A stretch of 42,060 nt of DNA from Thermococcus sp. (GCF_015521605.1 NZ_WANV01000028.1:1-42060); one strand, 5' to 3'. Positions 1 to 11,359 are shown, counted from the first letter of the stretch. Notes: a model not told the origin generated them from the letters alone. A program made the numbers and translations.

Positions 1-60
1 GGTCAGAGCGCGCGGCTCATAACCGCGTGGTCGGGGGTTCAAAGCCCCCCGGGCCCACCA
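1..60 (+). tRNA. tRNA with CAU anticodon (Met or Ile2), 5' end outside window
   Basis: This is the 3' part of a tRNA that begins before the window. The anticodon arm is a 5-bp CGCGG/CCGCG stem around loop CTCATAA, giving anticodon CAU. The T arm is GGGGG-TTCAAAG-CCCCC and the 3' end reads GGGCCCA followed by an encoded CCA (58-60). The anticodon stem lacks the three consecutive G-C pairs (GGG/CCC next to the loop) typical of initiator tRNA. It is therefore elongator tRNA-Met or the tRNA-Ile whose C34 is modified to agmatidine to read AUA. The missing 5' half would be needed to decide between them. Confidence 0.9.
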
Positions 61-578
61 CAAGAAACTCTTCTAGAGAAGTTCGATTAAAAGCTGGCAG
101 TACACCCAATCGGCCAAGCTTGATATCATTTTTAGTTTACGGATGCAGTACCAGCCTGCAATGTCTGATGAATACCGCAGTGTCCAGATTTTCTGTAATC
201 ATGGAATCAAGTCTGGCCACCAGCTAAAATAAGCCAATATCTCCCCATGTTCTGGATTTGGAGCCCAGATTCTCCCCCATTTTTCTCAAAAAACTGACCA
301 GATTTTGCCCATATTTTGAGCGAATATGACAACAAATTTCATCAAATGGGATATCATGACAAGTTATTCCACGGAACAATATCAAAACTCCAACGAATTT
401 CGGGCGTTCAGTCATTTCCCGTTGAGTTCGAACCTCGAACCCGTGCTGACCATTTATAAGGCTTTCCCAGTAAAGGTGAACATAACAGTGCATCAGCGTA
501 GATTTTCGGCATGGAAAACGGTTCTTAAACTTTTCGTAACCGATATAAACCCCTGTGGGCGAGTTATCACTCGAAAAG
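61..578. other. AT-rich non-coding gap between tRNA and rpoH
   Basis: About 590 bases separate the tRNA from the rpoH start, and this stretch is clearly more AT-rich than the flanking genes. I see no convincing gene. The longest open frames (326-610 plus, 224-493 minus) have no recognisable domain and no ribosome-binding site. Four imperfect copies of a CCAGATT-like word start near 184, 234, 265 and 298; the last two are 33 nt apart. TATA-like stretches occur near 452-459 (TTTATAAG) and 543-548 (ATATAA) besides the rpoH promoter. The segment may be decayed DNA next to a tRNA, which is a common integration site, but nothing proves an element. Confidence 0.5.
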
Positions 579-586
579 CTTATATA
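579..586 (+). promoter_or_regulatory. TATA box of the RNA polymerase operon
   Basis: CTTATATA preceded by the purine-rich BRE-like run CGAAAAG. Transcription would begin about 25 nt downstream (near 607-611), leaving a leader of about 40 nt before the rpoH GTG start. Confidence 0.6.
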
Positions 587-650
587 CCGAAACCCGCAGG
601 TGGGAGGTAGTGATAATCGTTCTTAAAAAATGTTAAGGGGGCAATTCTCG

Positions 651-899
651 GTGGCGGCGAAAAAAGAATTTGATATATTCACTCACGAGCTGGTTCCTGA
701 ACACAGGATACTCAGCGAGGAGGAGAAAGAGGAGCTCCTCAGAAAGTACAGGATTAGGATTTCCCAGCTTCCGCAGATCAAGGCTTCGGATCCAGCCGTT
801 GTGGCGCTCGGCGCGAAGCCCGGCGACGTTCTTGAGATCAAGAGAAAGAGCCCGACGGCGGGCTACTATTACTACTACCGTCTGGTGGTTGAGGACTGA
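651..899 (+). CDS. rpoH: DNA-directed RNA polymerase subunit H (RpoH/Rpb5 C-terminal domain)
   Basis: 82-aa archaeal Rpb5 homologue, the small assembly subunit at the jaw of RNA polymerase. The sequence carries the family pattern: an N-terminal [12 protein letters not shown] stretch, then the [11 protein letters not shown] segment, and a tyrosine-rich end (GYYYYYR) before RLVVED. The start is set at GTG 651 because AGGGGG lies 9 nt upstream and the product then begins M-A-A-K-K-E-F as in relatives. The ATG at 630 has no usable ribosome-binding site and would add seven unconserved residues. It is the first gene of the operon, with rpoB 17 nt downstream. Confidence 0.95.
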   Translation: MAAKKEFDIFTHELVPEHRILSEEEKEELLRKYRIRISQLPQIKASDPAVVALGAKPGDVLEIKRKSPTAGYYYYYRLVVED

Positions 900-916
900 T
901 TCTGCGAGGTGAGATT

Positions 917-3900
917 ATGGCATCGAGAGGACCGACCGTTGTGGATGTTACTCCTGACGACCTCTGGCTCGTTATGGAGGCATACTGGAAGGAAAAGGGA
1001 CTCGTCAGACAGCACCTTGACTCTTACAACGCCTTCATCGACTACGGGATGCAGAAGGTCATAGACGAGTTCGGCGGCATTAAGCCGGACATCCCCGATT
1101 TCGAAGTCAGGTTTGGAAAGGTTCGCCTCGGCGAGCCCGAGTTCCAGGAGGCCCAGGGACAGAGAAAGCCCCTCTACCCGATGGACGCAAGAATTAGAAA
1201 CCTGACCTATTCTGCTCCACTGTATCTTGAACTCATTCCCGTCGTTAACGGAATCGCCCAGGAAGCCGTCGAGGTGCGCATAGGTGAGCTCCCGATAATG
1301 CTCAAATCCAAGGCGTGCCGCCTTTACGGCCTCAGCGACGAGGAGCTTATAAAACTCGGCGAGGACCCGAAGGATCCGGGAGGATACTTCATCATCAACG
1401 GTTCCGAGAGGGTTATCGTCTCTATCGAAGACCTCGCCCCGAACAAGACCCTGGTTGAGAGAGACCAGAGGCAGAACAGGGTGATAGCCAAGTGCTTCTC
1501 CTACAGGCACGGATACAGGGCTTTAATCACCGTCGAGAGGAGAAAGGACGGAATTCTCTACGTCAACATCCCAAACGTTCCCAGGCCGGTTAAGTTCGTC
1601 TACGTTATGCGCGCCCTGGGTGTTCTCAGCGATAAGGAGATAGTCGAGGCGGTGAGCGACGACCCGCGCATACAGCAGGTTCTCTTCGACAACCTTGAGG
1701 ACGCAAGCGACATAACCAGCCAGGAGGAGGCGCTCGACTACATAGGCAAGCTCGCCCTCCCAGGCCAGCCCAAGGAGTACAGGCTCAGAAGGGCCCAGCA
1801 CATCATAGACAACAACCTCCTGCCCCACATGGGCGTTGAGGAGAAGGACAGAAAGGCAAAGGCCTACTATCTCGGCATGATGGCCCTCAAGGTTCTGGAG
1901 CTTTCCCTCGGCCTCCGCGGTGAGGACGACAAGGACCATTACGCCAACAAGAGGCTCAAGTTAGCGGGAGACCTCCTCAGAGACCTCTTTAGGGTGGCCT
2001 TCGGCCAGCTCGTCAAGGACATGCAGTACCAGATGACCAAGACCTACCAGAGGAAGGGTGAGCGGTACACCTTCGAGAACATCCAGAGGTTCGTTAGAAA
2101 CTCGATAAGGCCCGACGTGCTGAGCGAGAGGATTGAGCACGCTTTAGCTACCGGCGCCTGGCCCGGCGGTAGAACCGGTGTGAGCCAGCTCCTCGACAGG
2201 ACCAACTACATGTCAACCCTCTCTCACCTCAGGCGTGTCACCTCTCCTCTGAGCAGGGATCAGCCCCACTTCGAGGCGCGTGACTTGCACGGAACTCACT
2301 GGGGCAGGATATGTCCGACTGAGACCCCTGAAGGTCCGAACTGTGGTCTCGTCAAGAACCTCGCTCTGATGGCCCAGATAACCACCGGAATCCCGGAGGA
2401 AGAGGCCAGGGAGTACCTCAACAGGCTCGGAGTTATCCCAATAGAGGAGCAGAGGCCGAATCCAGACCTCTGGCGTGTCTACCTCAACGGCGTTCTCATC
2501 GGAACCGTTGAGGACGGGGAAAGCCTCGTGAACAGAATAAGAACCGACAGAAGAAGCGGAAGAATAAGCGACGCAATCAACGTTGCCCTCTACCAGGACG
2601 AGGAGGTCAAAGAGATATACATCAACAGTGACGATGGCCGTGTTAGGAGGCCCCTCATCATAGTCGAAAACGGACAGCCCAAGCTCACGAAAGAGCACGT
2701 CGAGGGGATAAAGAACGGCACCCTCACCTGGAGCGACCTCGTCAAGATGGGGGTCATCGAGTACCTGGACGCCGAGGAAGAGGAGAACGCCTACGTGGCA
2801 ACGTGGCCCTGGGAGGTCACCGAGGAGCACACCCACCTTGAGCTGATGCCCGCGGCGATACTCGGCATTCCTGCCTCGCTCGTCCCGTATCCGGAGCACA
2901 ACGCCGCTCCGAGAAACACCTACGGTGCAGGTATGGCAAAGCAGAGCCTCGGTCTCGGCTGGGCCAACTTCAGGATTCGCGTTGATACGAGAGGCCACCT
3001 CATGCACTACCCGCAGGTTCCGCTCGTCAACTCAAGGATAATGAAGGCAGTTGGTTTTGAAGAGAGACCCGCCGGTCAGAACTTCGTGGTCGCGGTTCTC
3101 AGCTACTCGGGATACAACATGGAAGATGCCGTCATCATGAACAAGGCCTCGATAGAGCGCGGTCTTGCTCGCTCGACCTTCTTCAGAACCTACGAGGCAG
3201 AAGAGAAGAGATACCTCGGCGGCCAGACTGACCGCTTTGAAGTTCCCGACCCGACCATACAGGGCTATCTGGGCGAGAAGTACTACAGGCATCTCGATGA
3301 GGACGGTATAATCTTCCCGGAGTCAAAGGTGGAAGGAAAGGATGTCCTCGTCGGAAGAACCTCCCCGCCGAGGTTCCTTGAGGAGCAGAGCGGTCTCGGA
3401 GGTATAATCCTCCAGGAGAGACGTGAAACCAGCGTTGCCGTCAGACCGAGCGAGAAGGGCATAGTGGACAAGGTCATCATCACCGAGACCGGCGACGGAA
3501 CCAAGCTCGTCAAGATAACCGTGAGGGACCTGCGCATCCCCGAGTTCGGAGACAAGTTCGCATCGAGGCACGGTCAGAAGGGTGTTATCGGTCTTATCGT
3601 CCCGCAGGAGGACATGCCCTGGACTGAGAGCGGAATCGTTCCCGACCTCATAGTCAACCCGCACGGTATCCCGAGCCGTATGACCGTCGGACAGCTCATC
3701 GAGGCCATAGGTGGAAAGGTTGCCTCGCTCAAGGGCAGGCGCGTTGACGGCACGGCCTTCATCGGTGAGCCGGAGGAGAAACTCAGGAAGGAGCTTGAGG
3801 AGCTCGGATTCAAACACAGCGGCAGGGAGGTCATGTACGACGGCATAACGGGTAGAAGGCTTGAGGCTGACATCTTCGTCGGTGTCATCTACTACCAGAG

Positions 3901-4285
3901 ACTTCACCACATGGTGGCCGACAAGATGCACGCGAGGAGCAGGGGTCCCGTACAGGTTCTCACCAAGCAGCCCACCGAGGGAAGAGCCAGGGAAGGTGGT
4001 CTCAGGTTCGGTGAGATGGAGCGTGACGTCCTCATCGGCCACGGCGCCGCGATGCTGCTCATAGAGAGACTGCTGGAGGAAAGCGACAAGACCGAGGTAT
4101 GGGTCTGCGAGAGCTGCGGACACCTGGCACTTGAGGACAAACGCAGGGGTAAAGTCTACTGCCCGGTCTGCGGAGAGGAAGAAAAGATAAGCAAGGTGGA
4201 GATGAGCTACGCCTTCAAGCTGCTGCTGGATGAGCTGAAGGCGATGGGAATAAGGCCGTCTCTCAACATAGTTGATAGGGTGTGA
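917..4285 (+). CDS. rpoB: DNA-directed RNA polymerase subunit B (unsplit)
   Basis: 1122-aa second-largest RNA polymerase subunit, forming one side of the active-centre cleft. It is a single chain, as in Thermococcales, unlike the split B''/B' of many methanogens. Visible landmarks are [21 protein letters not shown] (about 452-472), the [11 protein letters not shown] motif (about 733), [15 protein letters not shown] (about 878-892) with the lysines and arginine lining the active site, and a C-terminal four-cysteine zinc ribbon (CESCGH...CPVCG, about 1063-1087). GAGGTGAG precedes ATG 917 at good spacing. The stop overlaps a GTG of the next frame, but rpoA' probably starts at 4291. No intein is present. 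Confidence 0.98.
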   Translation: MASRGPTVVDVTPDDLWLVMEAYWKEKGLVRQHLDSYNAFIDYGMQKVIDEFGGIKPDIPDFEVRFGKVRLGEPEFQEAQGQRKPLYPMDARIRNLTYSAPLYLELIPVVNGIAQEAVEVRIGELPIMLKSKACRLYGLSDEELIKLGEDPKDPGGYFIINGSERVIVSIEDLAPNKTLVERDQRQNRVIAKCFSYRHGYRALITVERRKDGILYVNIPNVPRPVKFVYVMRALGVLSDKEIVEAVSDDPRIQQVLFDNLEDASDITSQEEALDYIGKLALPGQPKEYRLRRAQHIIDNNLLPHMGVEEKDRKAKAYYLGMMALKVLELSLGLRGEDDKDHYANKRLKLAGDLLRDLFRVAFGQLVKDMQYQMTKTYQRKGERYTFENIQRFVRNSIRPDVLSERIEHALATGAWPGGRTGVSQLLDRTNYMSTLSHLRRVTSPLSRDQPHFEARDLHGTHWGRICPTETPEGPNCGLVKNLALMAQITTGIPEEEAREYLNRLGVIPIEEQRPNPDLWRVYLNGVLIGTVEDGESLVNRIRTDRRSGRISDAINVALYQDEEVKEIYINSDDGRVRRPLIIVENGQPKLTKEHVEGIKNGTLTWSDLVKMGVIEYLDAEEEENAYVATWPWEVTEEHTHLELMPAAILGIPASLVPYPEHNAAPRNTYGAGMAKQSLGLGWANFRIRVDTRGHLMHYPQVPLVNSRIMKAVGFEERPAGQNFVVAVLSYSGYNMEDAVIMNKASIERGLARSTFFRTYEAEEKRYLGGQTDRFEVPDPTIQGYLGEKYYRHLDEDGIIFPESKVEGKDVLVGRTSPPRFLEEQSGLGGIILQERRETSVAVRPSEKGIVDKVIITETGDGTKLVKITVRDLRIPEFGDKFASRHGQKGVIGLIVPQEDMPWTESGIVPDLIVNPHGIPSRMTVGQLIEAIGGKVASLKGRRVDGTAFIGEPEEKLRKELEELGFKHSGREVMYDGITGRRLEADIFVGVIYYQRLHHMVADKMHARSRGPVQVLTKQPTEGRAREGGLRFGEMERDVLIGHGAAMLLIERLLEESDKTEVWVCESCGHLALEDKRRGKVYCPVCGEEEKISKVEMSYAFKLLLDELKAMGIRPSLNIVDRV

Positions 4286-4290
4286 TCGCC

Positions 4291-7008
4291 ATGCAGTCGA
4301 TGAAAAAGGTCATCGGAAGTATTGAGTTCGGAATCCTCTCACCTCAAGAAATCAGAAAGATGAGTGCGGCCGAGATAAGCGTCCCCGATACATACGACGA
4401 TGACGGTTACCCCATCGAGGGCGGCCTCATGGACAAGAGGCTAGGTGTTATCGACCCGGGACTGCGCTGTGAGACCTGCGGAGCGAGAGCCGGAGACTGT
4501 CCCGGCCACTTCGGCCACGTTGAGCTTGCCAGGCCGATAATCCACGTCGGCTTCGCCAAGACCATCCACAGGGTTCTGGAGAGCACCTGCCGCGAGTGCG
4601 GAAGGATAAAGCTCACCGAAGAGGAGATAGAGGAGTACACCCACAAGTTCGAGGTCATGGGCGACAGAAAGAAGGCCAAGGACAGGCTCATCAAGGAGAT
4701 ACACAAGAAGGCCAAGGAGAGAATGGTCTGTCCGCACTGCGGTGCCCCGCAGTTCCCGATCAAGTTCGAGAGGCCGACCATCTACTGGGAGCTCAGGAAG
4801 GACGAGGAGGGCAACGAGTACAAGCACAGGATGATGCCGAGCGAGGTCAGGGACAGGCTTGAGAAGATACCCGACAAGGACTTACCGCTCCTTGGACTCC
4901 ATCCCGAAAAGGCCCGCCCGGAGTGGATGGTTCTCACGGTTCTGCCCGTTCCGCCCGTTACCATGAGACCCTCCATCACGCTTGAGAGCGGCATTCGTGC
5001 CGAAGACGACCTCACCCACAAGCTCGTCGACATAATCCGTATCAACAACCGCCTCAAGTCCAACATCGAGGCCGGCGCACCGCAGCTGATTATAGAAGAC
5101 CTCTGGGATCTCCTCCAGTACCACGTCACCACCTACATCAACAACGAGACCTCCGGAATACCGCCGGCCAAGCACAAGAGCGGAAGGCCGCTGAAAACCC
5201 TGGCACAGAGGCTCAAGGGTAAGGAAGGACGCTTCCGTGGAAACCTCAGCGGTAAGCGTGTCAACTTCTCCGCCCGTACCGTCATCAGCCCAGACCCGAT
5301 GATAAGCATCAACGAGGTTGGTGTTCCCATAGCTGTAGCCATGGAGCTCACCGTTCCGGAAAAGGTCACCGAGTTCAACTTCGAGAAGCTCAAGAGGATG
5401 GTGCTCAACGGGCCCGAGAAGTACCCGGGAGCCAACTACGTTATCGACCCCGAGGGAAGAAGGATACGCCTCATGGAGAACAACCTTGAGATCATCGCCG
5501 AAAAGCTCGACCTCGGCTGGACCGTCGAGAGGCACCTCCTCGATGGGGACATAGTTCTCTTCAACAGACAGCCCTCGCTTCACAGGATGTCCATCATGGC
5601 CCACCGCGTCAGGGTAATGCCCTACAAGACCTTCCGCCTCAACCTCGCCGTCTGTCCGCCCTACAACGCGGACTTCGACGGTGACGAGATGAACCTCCAC
5701 GTCCCGCAGACGGAGGAGGCGCAGGCGGAAGCGAAGATACTCATGGAGGTCCAGAACCACATCATATCCCCGAGGTACGGTGGCCCGCTCATCGCCGGAA
5801 TACAGGACCACATCTCAGGCGGCTACCTGCTCACACGTGAGGGGGCCCACTTCACCCGCTCAGAGGTCGAGCAGATGCTCATGTTTGCAGGCGTTGACGT
5901 GAAGGAGCTCCCCAAGCCGGACAAGATCGAGAACGGCGTTGAGCTCTGGAGCGGAAAGACCATATTCTCGCTCCTCCTGCCGGACGACCTCACCATCTGG
6001 TACCGCAACAAGCTCTGCGATGACCCCGAGAGATGCGAGGCCATTGAGAAGCTCATAGAGGAGAAGCTTATCCCCGATGAGGAGGAGGTCAGAAAGCTCG
6101 CCTACGACGGCTTCACCTACATACTCAACGGAAAGCTCCTGAGCGGTGCGATAGACAAGAAGGCCTACGGAAGGGAGGACGGAAAGCTTCTCGACCTCAT
6201 AGTGAGGGAGTATGGCGTTGAGAGGGCGAGGCAGTTCCTCGACCAGGTCACCAAGCTAGCCATATGGGTCATAACCCACAAGGGCTTCACCACTGCGATA
6301 GACGACGAAGACCTCCCAAGCGAGGCCCTCGACAGGATCAAGGAGATAATCCGCGAGGCCGAGGAGAGGGTCAACAGGCTTATCGAGGCGTACAAGAACG
6401 GAGAGCTTGAACCTCTACCCGGTAAAACCCTTGAAGAGACGCTGGAGAGCAACATAATGGCTGTCTTGGCCGAGGCGCGTGACAATGCCGGTAAGGTCGC
6501 CGAGCGCTACCTCGGTATGAACAACCACGCCGTCATAATGGCAAAGACCGGAGCGAGGGGTAAAATGCTCAACATCACCCAGATGGCCGCAATGCTCGGC
6601 CAGCAGTCCATCCGTGGTAAAAGGCTCTACCGCGGCTACCGCGGAAGGGTTCTCACTCACTTCAAGCCAGATGACCTCGGCGCCAGGGCAAAGGGCTTCG
6701 TCACCAACTCCTACAAGAGCGGTCTCACGCCACAGGAATACTTCTTCCACGCTATGGGTGGACGTGAGGGACTGGTTGACACCGCGGTCAGGACGGCACA
6801 GAGCGGTTACATGCAGCGCAGGCTCATCAACGCGCTCCAGGACCTCAAGGTTGACTACGACGGAACGGTCAGGGATCCGACCGGAATCATCGTCCAGTTC
6901 AAGTACGGTGAGGACGGAATAGACCCCATGAAGAGCTGGGGAGGCAAGACCGTGGACGTTGATAGGGTCATTGTGAAAACCCTGCTCAAAGTGAGGGGGA
7001 AGGGGTGA
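4291..7008 (+). CDS. rpoA1: DNA-directed RNA polymerase subunit A'
   Basis: About 905-aa N-terminal part of the largest subunit. It carries the absolutely conserved NADFDGDEMN loop (about 458-467), whose three aspartates hold the catalytic Mg2+. N-terminal zinc sites are visible as CETCGARAGDCPGHFGH (about 60) and a CRECG...CPHCG pair. The clamp and bridge-helix regions follow, and the chain ends just before the trigger loop, which rpoA'' supplies. In-frame starts are GTG 4282 (overlapping rpoB by 4 nt), ATG 4291 and ATG 4300. I chose 4291 because GGGTG lies 8 nt upstream. No intein is seen although this loop is a common insertion site. Confidence 0.96.
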   Translation: MQSMKKVIGSIEFGILSPQEIRKMSAAEISVPDTYDDDGYPIEGGLMDKRLGVIDPGLRCETCGARAGDCPGHFGHVELARPIIHVGFAKTIHRVLESTCRECGRIKLTEEEIEEYTHKFEVMGDRKKAKDRLIKEIHKKAKERMVCPHCGAPQFPIKFERPTIYWELRKDEEGNEYKHRMMPSEVRDRLEKIPDKDLPLLGLHPEKARPEWMVLTVLPVPPVTMRPSITLESGIRAEDDLTHKLVDIIRINNRLKSNIEAGAPQLIIEDLWDLLQYHVTTYINNETSGIPPAKHKSGRPLKTLAQRLKGKEGRFRGNLSGKRVNFSARTVISPDPMISINEVGVPIAVAMELTVPEKVTEFNFEKLKRMVLNGPEKYPGANYVIDPEGRRIRLMENNLEIIAEKLDLGWTVERHLLDGDIVLFNRQPSLHRMSIMAHRVRVMPYKTFRLNLAVCPPYNADFDGDEMNLHVPQTEEAQAEAKILMEVQNHIISPRYGGPLIAGIQDHISGGYLLTREGAHFTRSEVEQMLMFAGVDVKELPKPDKIENGVELWSGKTIFSLLLPDDLTIWYRNKLCDDPERCEAIEKLIEEKLIPDEEEVRKLAYDGFTYILNGKLLSGAIDKKAYGREDGKLLDLIVREYGVERARQFLDQVTKLAIWVITHKGFTTAIDDEDLPSEALDRIKEIIREAEERVNRLIEAYKNGELEPLPGKTLEETLESNIMAVLAEARDNAGKVAERYLGMNNHAVIMAKTGARGKMLNITQMAAMLGQQSIRGKRLYRGYRGRVLTHFKPDDLGARAKGFVTNSYKSGLTPQEYFFHAMGGREGLVDTAVRTAQSGYMQRRLINALQDLKVDYDGTVRDPTGIIVQFKYGEDGIDPMKSWGGKTVDVDRVIVKTLLKVRGKG

Positions 7009-7013
7009 GGTAA

Positions 7014-8189
7014 ATGGTCGCCGCAAAAACCATCAAGAGCATGGTTGACAAGGCCGAGCTTCCCGACAACATCAAGGAAGAGCTCTACAACAAGCTCATC
7101 GAGTACAACAAGAAGTACAAGCTCAAGAAGGCCGAGGTTCAGGCCATCATAGACGAGGCCGTTAAGGAGTACCAGAGGGCGCTTATAGAGCCGGGCGAGG
7201 CCATCGGGACCGTCGCGGCACAGTCGATAGGTGAACCGTCAACGCAGATGACCCTCAACACCTTCCACTACGCGGGTGTCGCCGAGATCAACGTCACCCT
7301 CGGTCTGCCGAGGATCATCGAGATTGTCGACGCGAGAAAGAACCCCTCAACGCCAATCATGACCGTTTACCTCGACGAGAAGCACCGCTATGATAGGGAG
7401 AAGGCTCTGGAAGTTGCGAGGCGCATTGAGGGAACCAGCCTTGAGAACCTCGCAAGGGAGACCAGCATAGACATCCTCAACTTCGAGTTCATAGTTGACA
7501 TTGACCCGGAGAGGCTCGAAAAGGCCGGTCTCGACATGGAGAGAATTCAGAGGAAGCTGGAGAGCTCTTTCAAGAGCGCCGAATTTGAGGTTGACGGCTA
7601 CACGGTCATAATGCGCCCCAAGAAGGTCGGCAAGCTCTCCGACCTGAGGAGACTTGCCGAAAAGGTTAAAAAGCACCGCCTTAAGGGTCTCTCGGGCGTC
7701 GGGAAGACCATCATAAGGAAGGAAGGCGACGAGTACGTCATCTACACTGAGGGTTCCAACTTCAAGCAGATCCTCAAGGTTCCGGGCGTTGACCCGACGA
7801 GAACCAGGACCAACAACATCCACGAGATCGCCGAGGTGCTCGGCATCGAGGCGGCGAGGAATGCGATCATCGAGGAAATCGTCAACACGATGCGCGAGCA
7901 GGGTCTTGAGGTCGACGTCAGGCACATAATGCTCGTCGCCGACATGATGACGCTCGACGGTGTGATACTGCCCATAGGCAGGCACGGTATAGTTGGGGAG
8001 AAGGCCAGCGTGCTTGCCAGGGCCGCCTTCGAGATCACCACCCAGCACCTCTTCGAGGCTGCTGAAAGGGGCGAAACCGACCCGCTCAACGGCGTCGTCG
8101 AGAACGTCCTTATCGGACAGCCCGTGCCCGTCGGTACGGGAATAGTCAAACTGGCAATGAATCTCCCCCTGAGACCGAAAAGGGAGTAG
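7014..8189 (+). CDS. rpoA2: DNA-directed RNA polymerase subunit A''
   Basis: 391-aa C-terminal part of the largest polymerase subunit. The trigger-loop segment is plain: [20 protein letters not shown] followed by LNTFHYAG (about 58-85), which closes on the incoming NTP. The C-terminal jaw and cleft residues include DMMTLDG and GRHGI (about 305-325). ATG 7014 follows GGGGTGAGG by 4-5 nt. The gene begins 5 nt after rpoA', so the two halves should be made from one message and assembled together. Confidence 0.97.
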   Translation: MVAAKTIKSMVDKAELPDNIKEELYNKLIEYNKKYKLKKAEVQAIIDEAVKEYQRALIEPGEAIGTVAAQSIGEPSTQMTLNTFHYAGVAEINVTLGLPRIIEIVDARKNPSTPIMTVYLDEKHRYDREKALEVARRIEGTSLENLARETSIDILNFEFIVDIDPERLEKAGLDMERIQRKLESSFKSAEFEVDGYTVIMRPKKVGKLSDLRRLAEKVKKHRLKGLSGVGKTIIRKEGDEYVIYTEGSNFKQILKVPGVDPTRTRTNNIHEIAEVLGIEAARNAIIEEIVNTMREQGLEVDVRHIMLVADMMTLDGVILPIGRHGIVGEKASVLARAAFEITTQHLFEAAERGETDPLNGVVENVLIGQPVPVGTGIVKLAMNLPLRPKRE

Positions 8190-8202
8190 GGAGGTGTAGT
8201 TA

Positions 8203-8945
<743 letters not shown>

Positions 8946-8955
8946 GGTGATGATC

Positions 8956-9399
8956 ATGCCTGGAAAGAAGGCCCCGTATGGAGAGTTTGCCGGTAGAAAG
9001 CTCAAGCTCAAGAGAAAGAAGTTCCGCTGGAGCGACATAAGGTACAAGAGGAGAGTCCTCCGCCTTAAGGAGAAGAGCGACCCGCTTGAGGGCGCTCCGC
9101 AGGCCAAGGGAATCGTCCTTGAGAAGATAGCCGTCGAGGCTAAGCAGCCGAACTCGGCTATGCGTAAGGCCGTCAGGGTTCAGCTCATCAAGAACGGTAA
9201 GGTCGTTACCGCTTTCACGCCGGGTGACGGTGCAATAAACCACATCGACGAGCACGACGAGGTCATCATCGAGGGAATCGGCGGTCCAAAGGGAGGTTCT
9301 ATGGGTGATATCCCCGGAATCAGGTACAAGGTCGTCAAGGTGAACCGTGTTAGCCTCAAGGAGCTCGTCAAGGGCAGGAAGGAGAAGCCGAGGAGGTGA
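8956..9399 (+). CDS. rps12: 30S ribosomal protein S12
   Basis: 147-aa S12 (uS12) of the decoding centre. It contains [20 protein letters not shown] with the decoding-site PNSA loop, and the second conserved loop [15 protein letters not shown]. Starts at GTG 8947 and ATG 8950 are in frame. ATG 8956 gives the family N-terminus M-P-G-K-K-A-P and is preceded by GAGGTGAT at good spacing, so I use it. Confidence 0.97.
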   Translation: MPGKKAPYGEFAGRKLKLKRKKFRWSDIRYKRRVLRLKEKSDPLEGAPQAKGIVLEKIAVEAKQPNSAMRKAVRVQLIKNGKVVTAFTPGDGAINHIDEHDEVIIEGIGGPKGGSMGDIPGIRYKVVKVNRVSLKELVKGRKEKPRR

Positions 9400-9404
9400 A
9401 GTGA

Positions 9405-10052
9405 ATGGCCAAGCCGTTTACAGAGAGGTTCTATCAGCCAAAGGAGCTCAAGGTCATGGGAAGGTGGAGCGTTGAGGATGTAACCGTCAACGACCCGTCG
9501 CTCAGGCCCTACATCAACCTTGATGCCCGCATACTCCCCCACAGCCATGGAAGGCACGCCAAGAAACCCTTTGGAAAGGCCAACGTTCACATCGTTGAAA
9601 GGCTCATCAACAAGGTCATGCGCAGCGGAGCCAGCGGCCACAAGGTCGGCGGCCACTTCATGAGGCGTGAGCACCGCTCCCTCATGAGCAAGAAGATGAA
9701 GGCCTACGAGGTCGTCAAGGAGGCCTTCATGATCATCGAGCGCAGGACGAAGCAGAACCCGATTCAGGTTCTCGTGAGGGCCATCGAGAACTCCGCCCCG
9801 AGGGAGGACACCACAACGATAGCCTTCGGTGGAATCCGCTACCACATGGCGGTCGACGTCTCTCCGCTCAGGAGGCTCGACATAGCCCTCAAGAACATCG
9901 CCCTTGGCGCTTCAGCAAAGTGCTACAGGAACAAGACCAGCTACGCCCAGGCTCTGGCTGAGGAAATCATAGCCGCCGCCAACAGGGACCCGAAGAGCTT
10001 CGCCTACAGCAAGAAGGAAGAGATCGAGAGGATCGCCCAGTCCTCACGCTGA
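9405..10052 (+). CDS. rps7: 30S ribosomal protein S7
   Basis: 215-aa archaeal S7 (uS7), which binds the 3' major domain of 16S rRNA. Signature blocks are [40 protein letters not shown] and [33 protein letters not shown]. The archaeal N-terminal extension of about 60 residues is present. AGGAGGTGA just upstream overlaps the rps12 stop. It is the last gene of the operon: no EF-1-alpha or S10 gene follows here, and the next gene points the other way. Confidence 0.97.
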   Translation: MAKPFTERFYQPKELKVMGRWSVEDVTVNDPSLRPYINLDARILPHSHGRHAKKPFGKANVHIVERLINKVMRSGASGHKVGGHFMRREHRSLMSKKMKAYEVVKEAFMIIERRTKQNPIQVLVRAIENSAPREDTTTIAFGGIRYHMAVDVSPLRRLDIALKNIALGASAKCYRNKTSYAQALAEEIIAAANRDPKSFAYSKKEEIERIAQSSR

Positions 10053-10072
10053 GGGCTGGCGGGGTTTCTCCT

Positions 10073-10171
10073 TCATTTCCGCTTTTCTCGGCCGATATCC
10101 CAAATGTCCTTGATGTTCTTGTATTCGTTGGGTAAGATGCTCTCGAATTCAGGGACGAGATCATGATTTGA
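10073..10171 (-). pseudogene. Possible C-terminal coding remnant, in frame after the amber stop of the phosphodiesterase gene
   Basis: Directly after the TAG stop (10174-10172) of the upstream minus-strand gene, the same frame stays open for 32 codons to a TGA at 10075-10073. The peptide is protein-like: charged, with a DLVPEFESILP stretch and a lysine/arginine-rich end, and mostly C/G-ending codons. It has no start codon or ribosome-binding site of its own. It could be the tail of a formerly longer protein, a relic of a deleted neighbour, or chance. I do not recognise the sequence. Confidence 0.3.
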
Positions 10172-11293
10172 CTATTCAATCAGGCTCCTCCCCACCATAT
10201 TCCCCGGCTTTTCTATCCCGAAGAACCTCAAAACCGTCGGCGCTATGTCCATGAGCGAGGCGTTTTCAAGGTTTGCCCTCTCAAAGCCCCAGAGAATGAG
10301 CGGAACCTTCACGACCGGCTCGTTCATCGAGCCGTGCATACCCTTCACCCAGTGGCTTACTCCTTTTATGCCCTTGCACATCCTGTGGGAGCAGAACCAG
10401 TATCCCGGCTTGGCCGAGACTATTAGTTCGCCGCTGTTGGGCGTGTTCAGGTGGGGGAGCTCATCGCGGAAAAACACTTCTTTGACCCCCGGAGCCCTCC
10501 TCAGAACTTCAAAGGCCTCTTCGCTCTGGCTCGGGTCTTTTAGATAGACGTGAACACCACCACCCGACGAAACCCTGAGCGTTTCAACCCCGTGCTTCCT
10601 GAGGTAAACGCGCAGGTTCACCCAGGTGTGCACTTTCTCCTGCCCGTGATCCGCGAAGATTATGAATGCGTACTCGTCCTTCAGGCGCTCCCACAGGGTC
10701 CGGACGGCGGTATCTACCGTCTCGACCGCTTTTAAAGCTCCCTCGCTTTCCGGGCCGTAATCGTGGCTCATGCCGTCTATCGAGGCGAAGTGGACGAGGA
10801 GCAAATCGGGCCTGCACTCCTCATAGAGGTAGAGGGCCGAGTTCATAACCCAGGCGTCCTTCCTCCAATCACGACCATGCTGACGGTACATCCTATCACC
10901 AGCAAAGAAGGGTGGGAAAATCCTGACATCGGTTCCGCTGAAGGGCGGCATGGTGTAGCCACTGACGGCGGCGGTTCTAACGCCCCTACCCCTAAGGATA
11001 TCCACGATGGTTGGTGCCGCTATGACCCTGTGCGGGTTGAAAGCCACCTCATAGTCGTAGAAGTTCACCTTCCTGTCGCTTAAGCGGTCGTAGTAACCGT
11101 TCTCAACGACGCCGTGGTCTTTTGGCCATACACCTGTCATTACACTCGTGTGAACCAGGTCGGTAAGGGTGGGAAAGATTGAATCAACGACCGCAAAATC
11201 GCCGCTTTCAGCCAGCTCGCTCAGGAAGGGCATGTGCCTGAGGTTGTAGATTCCATTGCCATCGAGGCTTATGAGGGCGAGCTTCTTTCCCAT
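10172..11293 (-). CDS. Alkaline-phosphatase-superfamily phosphodiesterase/nucleotide pyrophosphatase-like protein
   Basis: 373-aa hydrolase of the type I phosphodiesterase/NPP branch of the alkaline phosphatase fold. Metal ligands and nucleophile can be placed: Asp11 in LISLDGNG, Thr44 in PTLTDLVHTSVMTG (aligning with the NPP nucleophile threonine), WPKDHGV, Asp/His in IDGMSHDYGP, and ADHGQ near the middle. A late CKGIKGVSHWVKGMHG segment supplies the last histidine. Such enzymes cleave phosphate mono- or diesters or phosphonates; the substrate cannot be told from sequence. No signal peptide is seen, so it should be cytosolic. GGAGGT lies 6 nt before ATG 11293. It sits 66 nt downstream of nre on the same strand, probably one transcript. 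Confidence 0.85.
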   Translation of the reverse strand: MGKKLALISLDGNGIYNLRHMPFLSELAESGDFAVVDSIFPTLTDLVHTSVMTGVWPKDHGVVENGYYDRLSDRKVNFYDYEVAFNPHRVIAAPTIVDILRGRGVRTAAVSGYTMPPFSGTDVRIFPPFFAGDRMYRQHGRDWRKDAWVMNSALYLYEECRPDLLLVHFASIDGMSHDYGPESEGALKAVETVDTAVRTLWERLKDEYAFIIFADHGQEKVHTWVNLRVYLRKHGVETLRVSSGGGVHVYLKDPSQSEEAFEVLRRAPGVKEVFFRDELPHLNTPNSGELIVSAKPGYWFCSHRMCKGIKGVSHWVKGMHGSMNEPVVKVPLILWGFERANLENASLMDIAPTVLRFFGIEKPGNMVGRSLIE

Positions 11294-11359
11294 CGCAAGA
11301 CCTCCAAGCGGTGTCAGCCTGACGTGCAGTCATCACCCTTCAGTGGGATGGAGTGTTCG

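Noticed and set aside
224-493. 89-codon minus-strand open frame with 11-residue repeats
   Set aside because: The repeats reflect the degenerate CCAGATT-type DNA repeats; no start signal and no family resemblance.
326-610. 94-codon open frame between tRNA and rpoH
   Set aside because: No ribosome-binding site, no recognisable domain, and it runs through the rpoH TATA box.
5650-5710. Intein insertion site in RpoA' (NADFDGDEMN)
   Set aside because: The motif is uninterrupted and the protein has normal length.
10172-10174. Programmed amber readthrough or pyrrolysine at the TAG of the phosphodiesterase gene
   Set aside because: Pyrrolysine machinery is not expected in Thermococcales and the protein is complete at the stop; kept only as a possible remnant.
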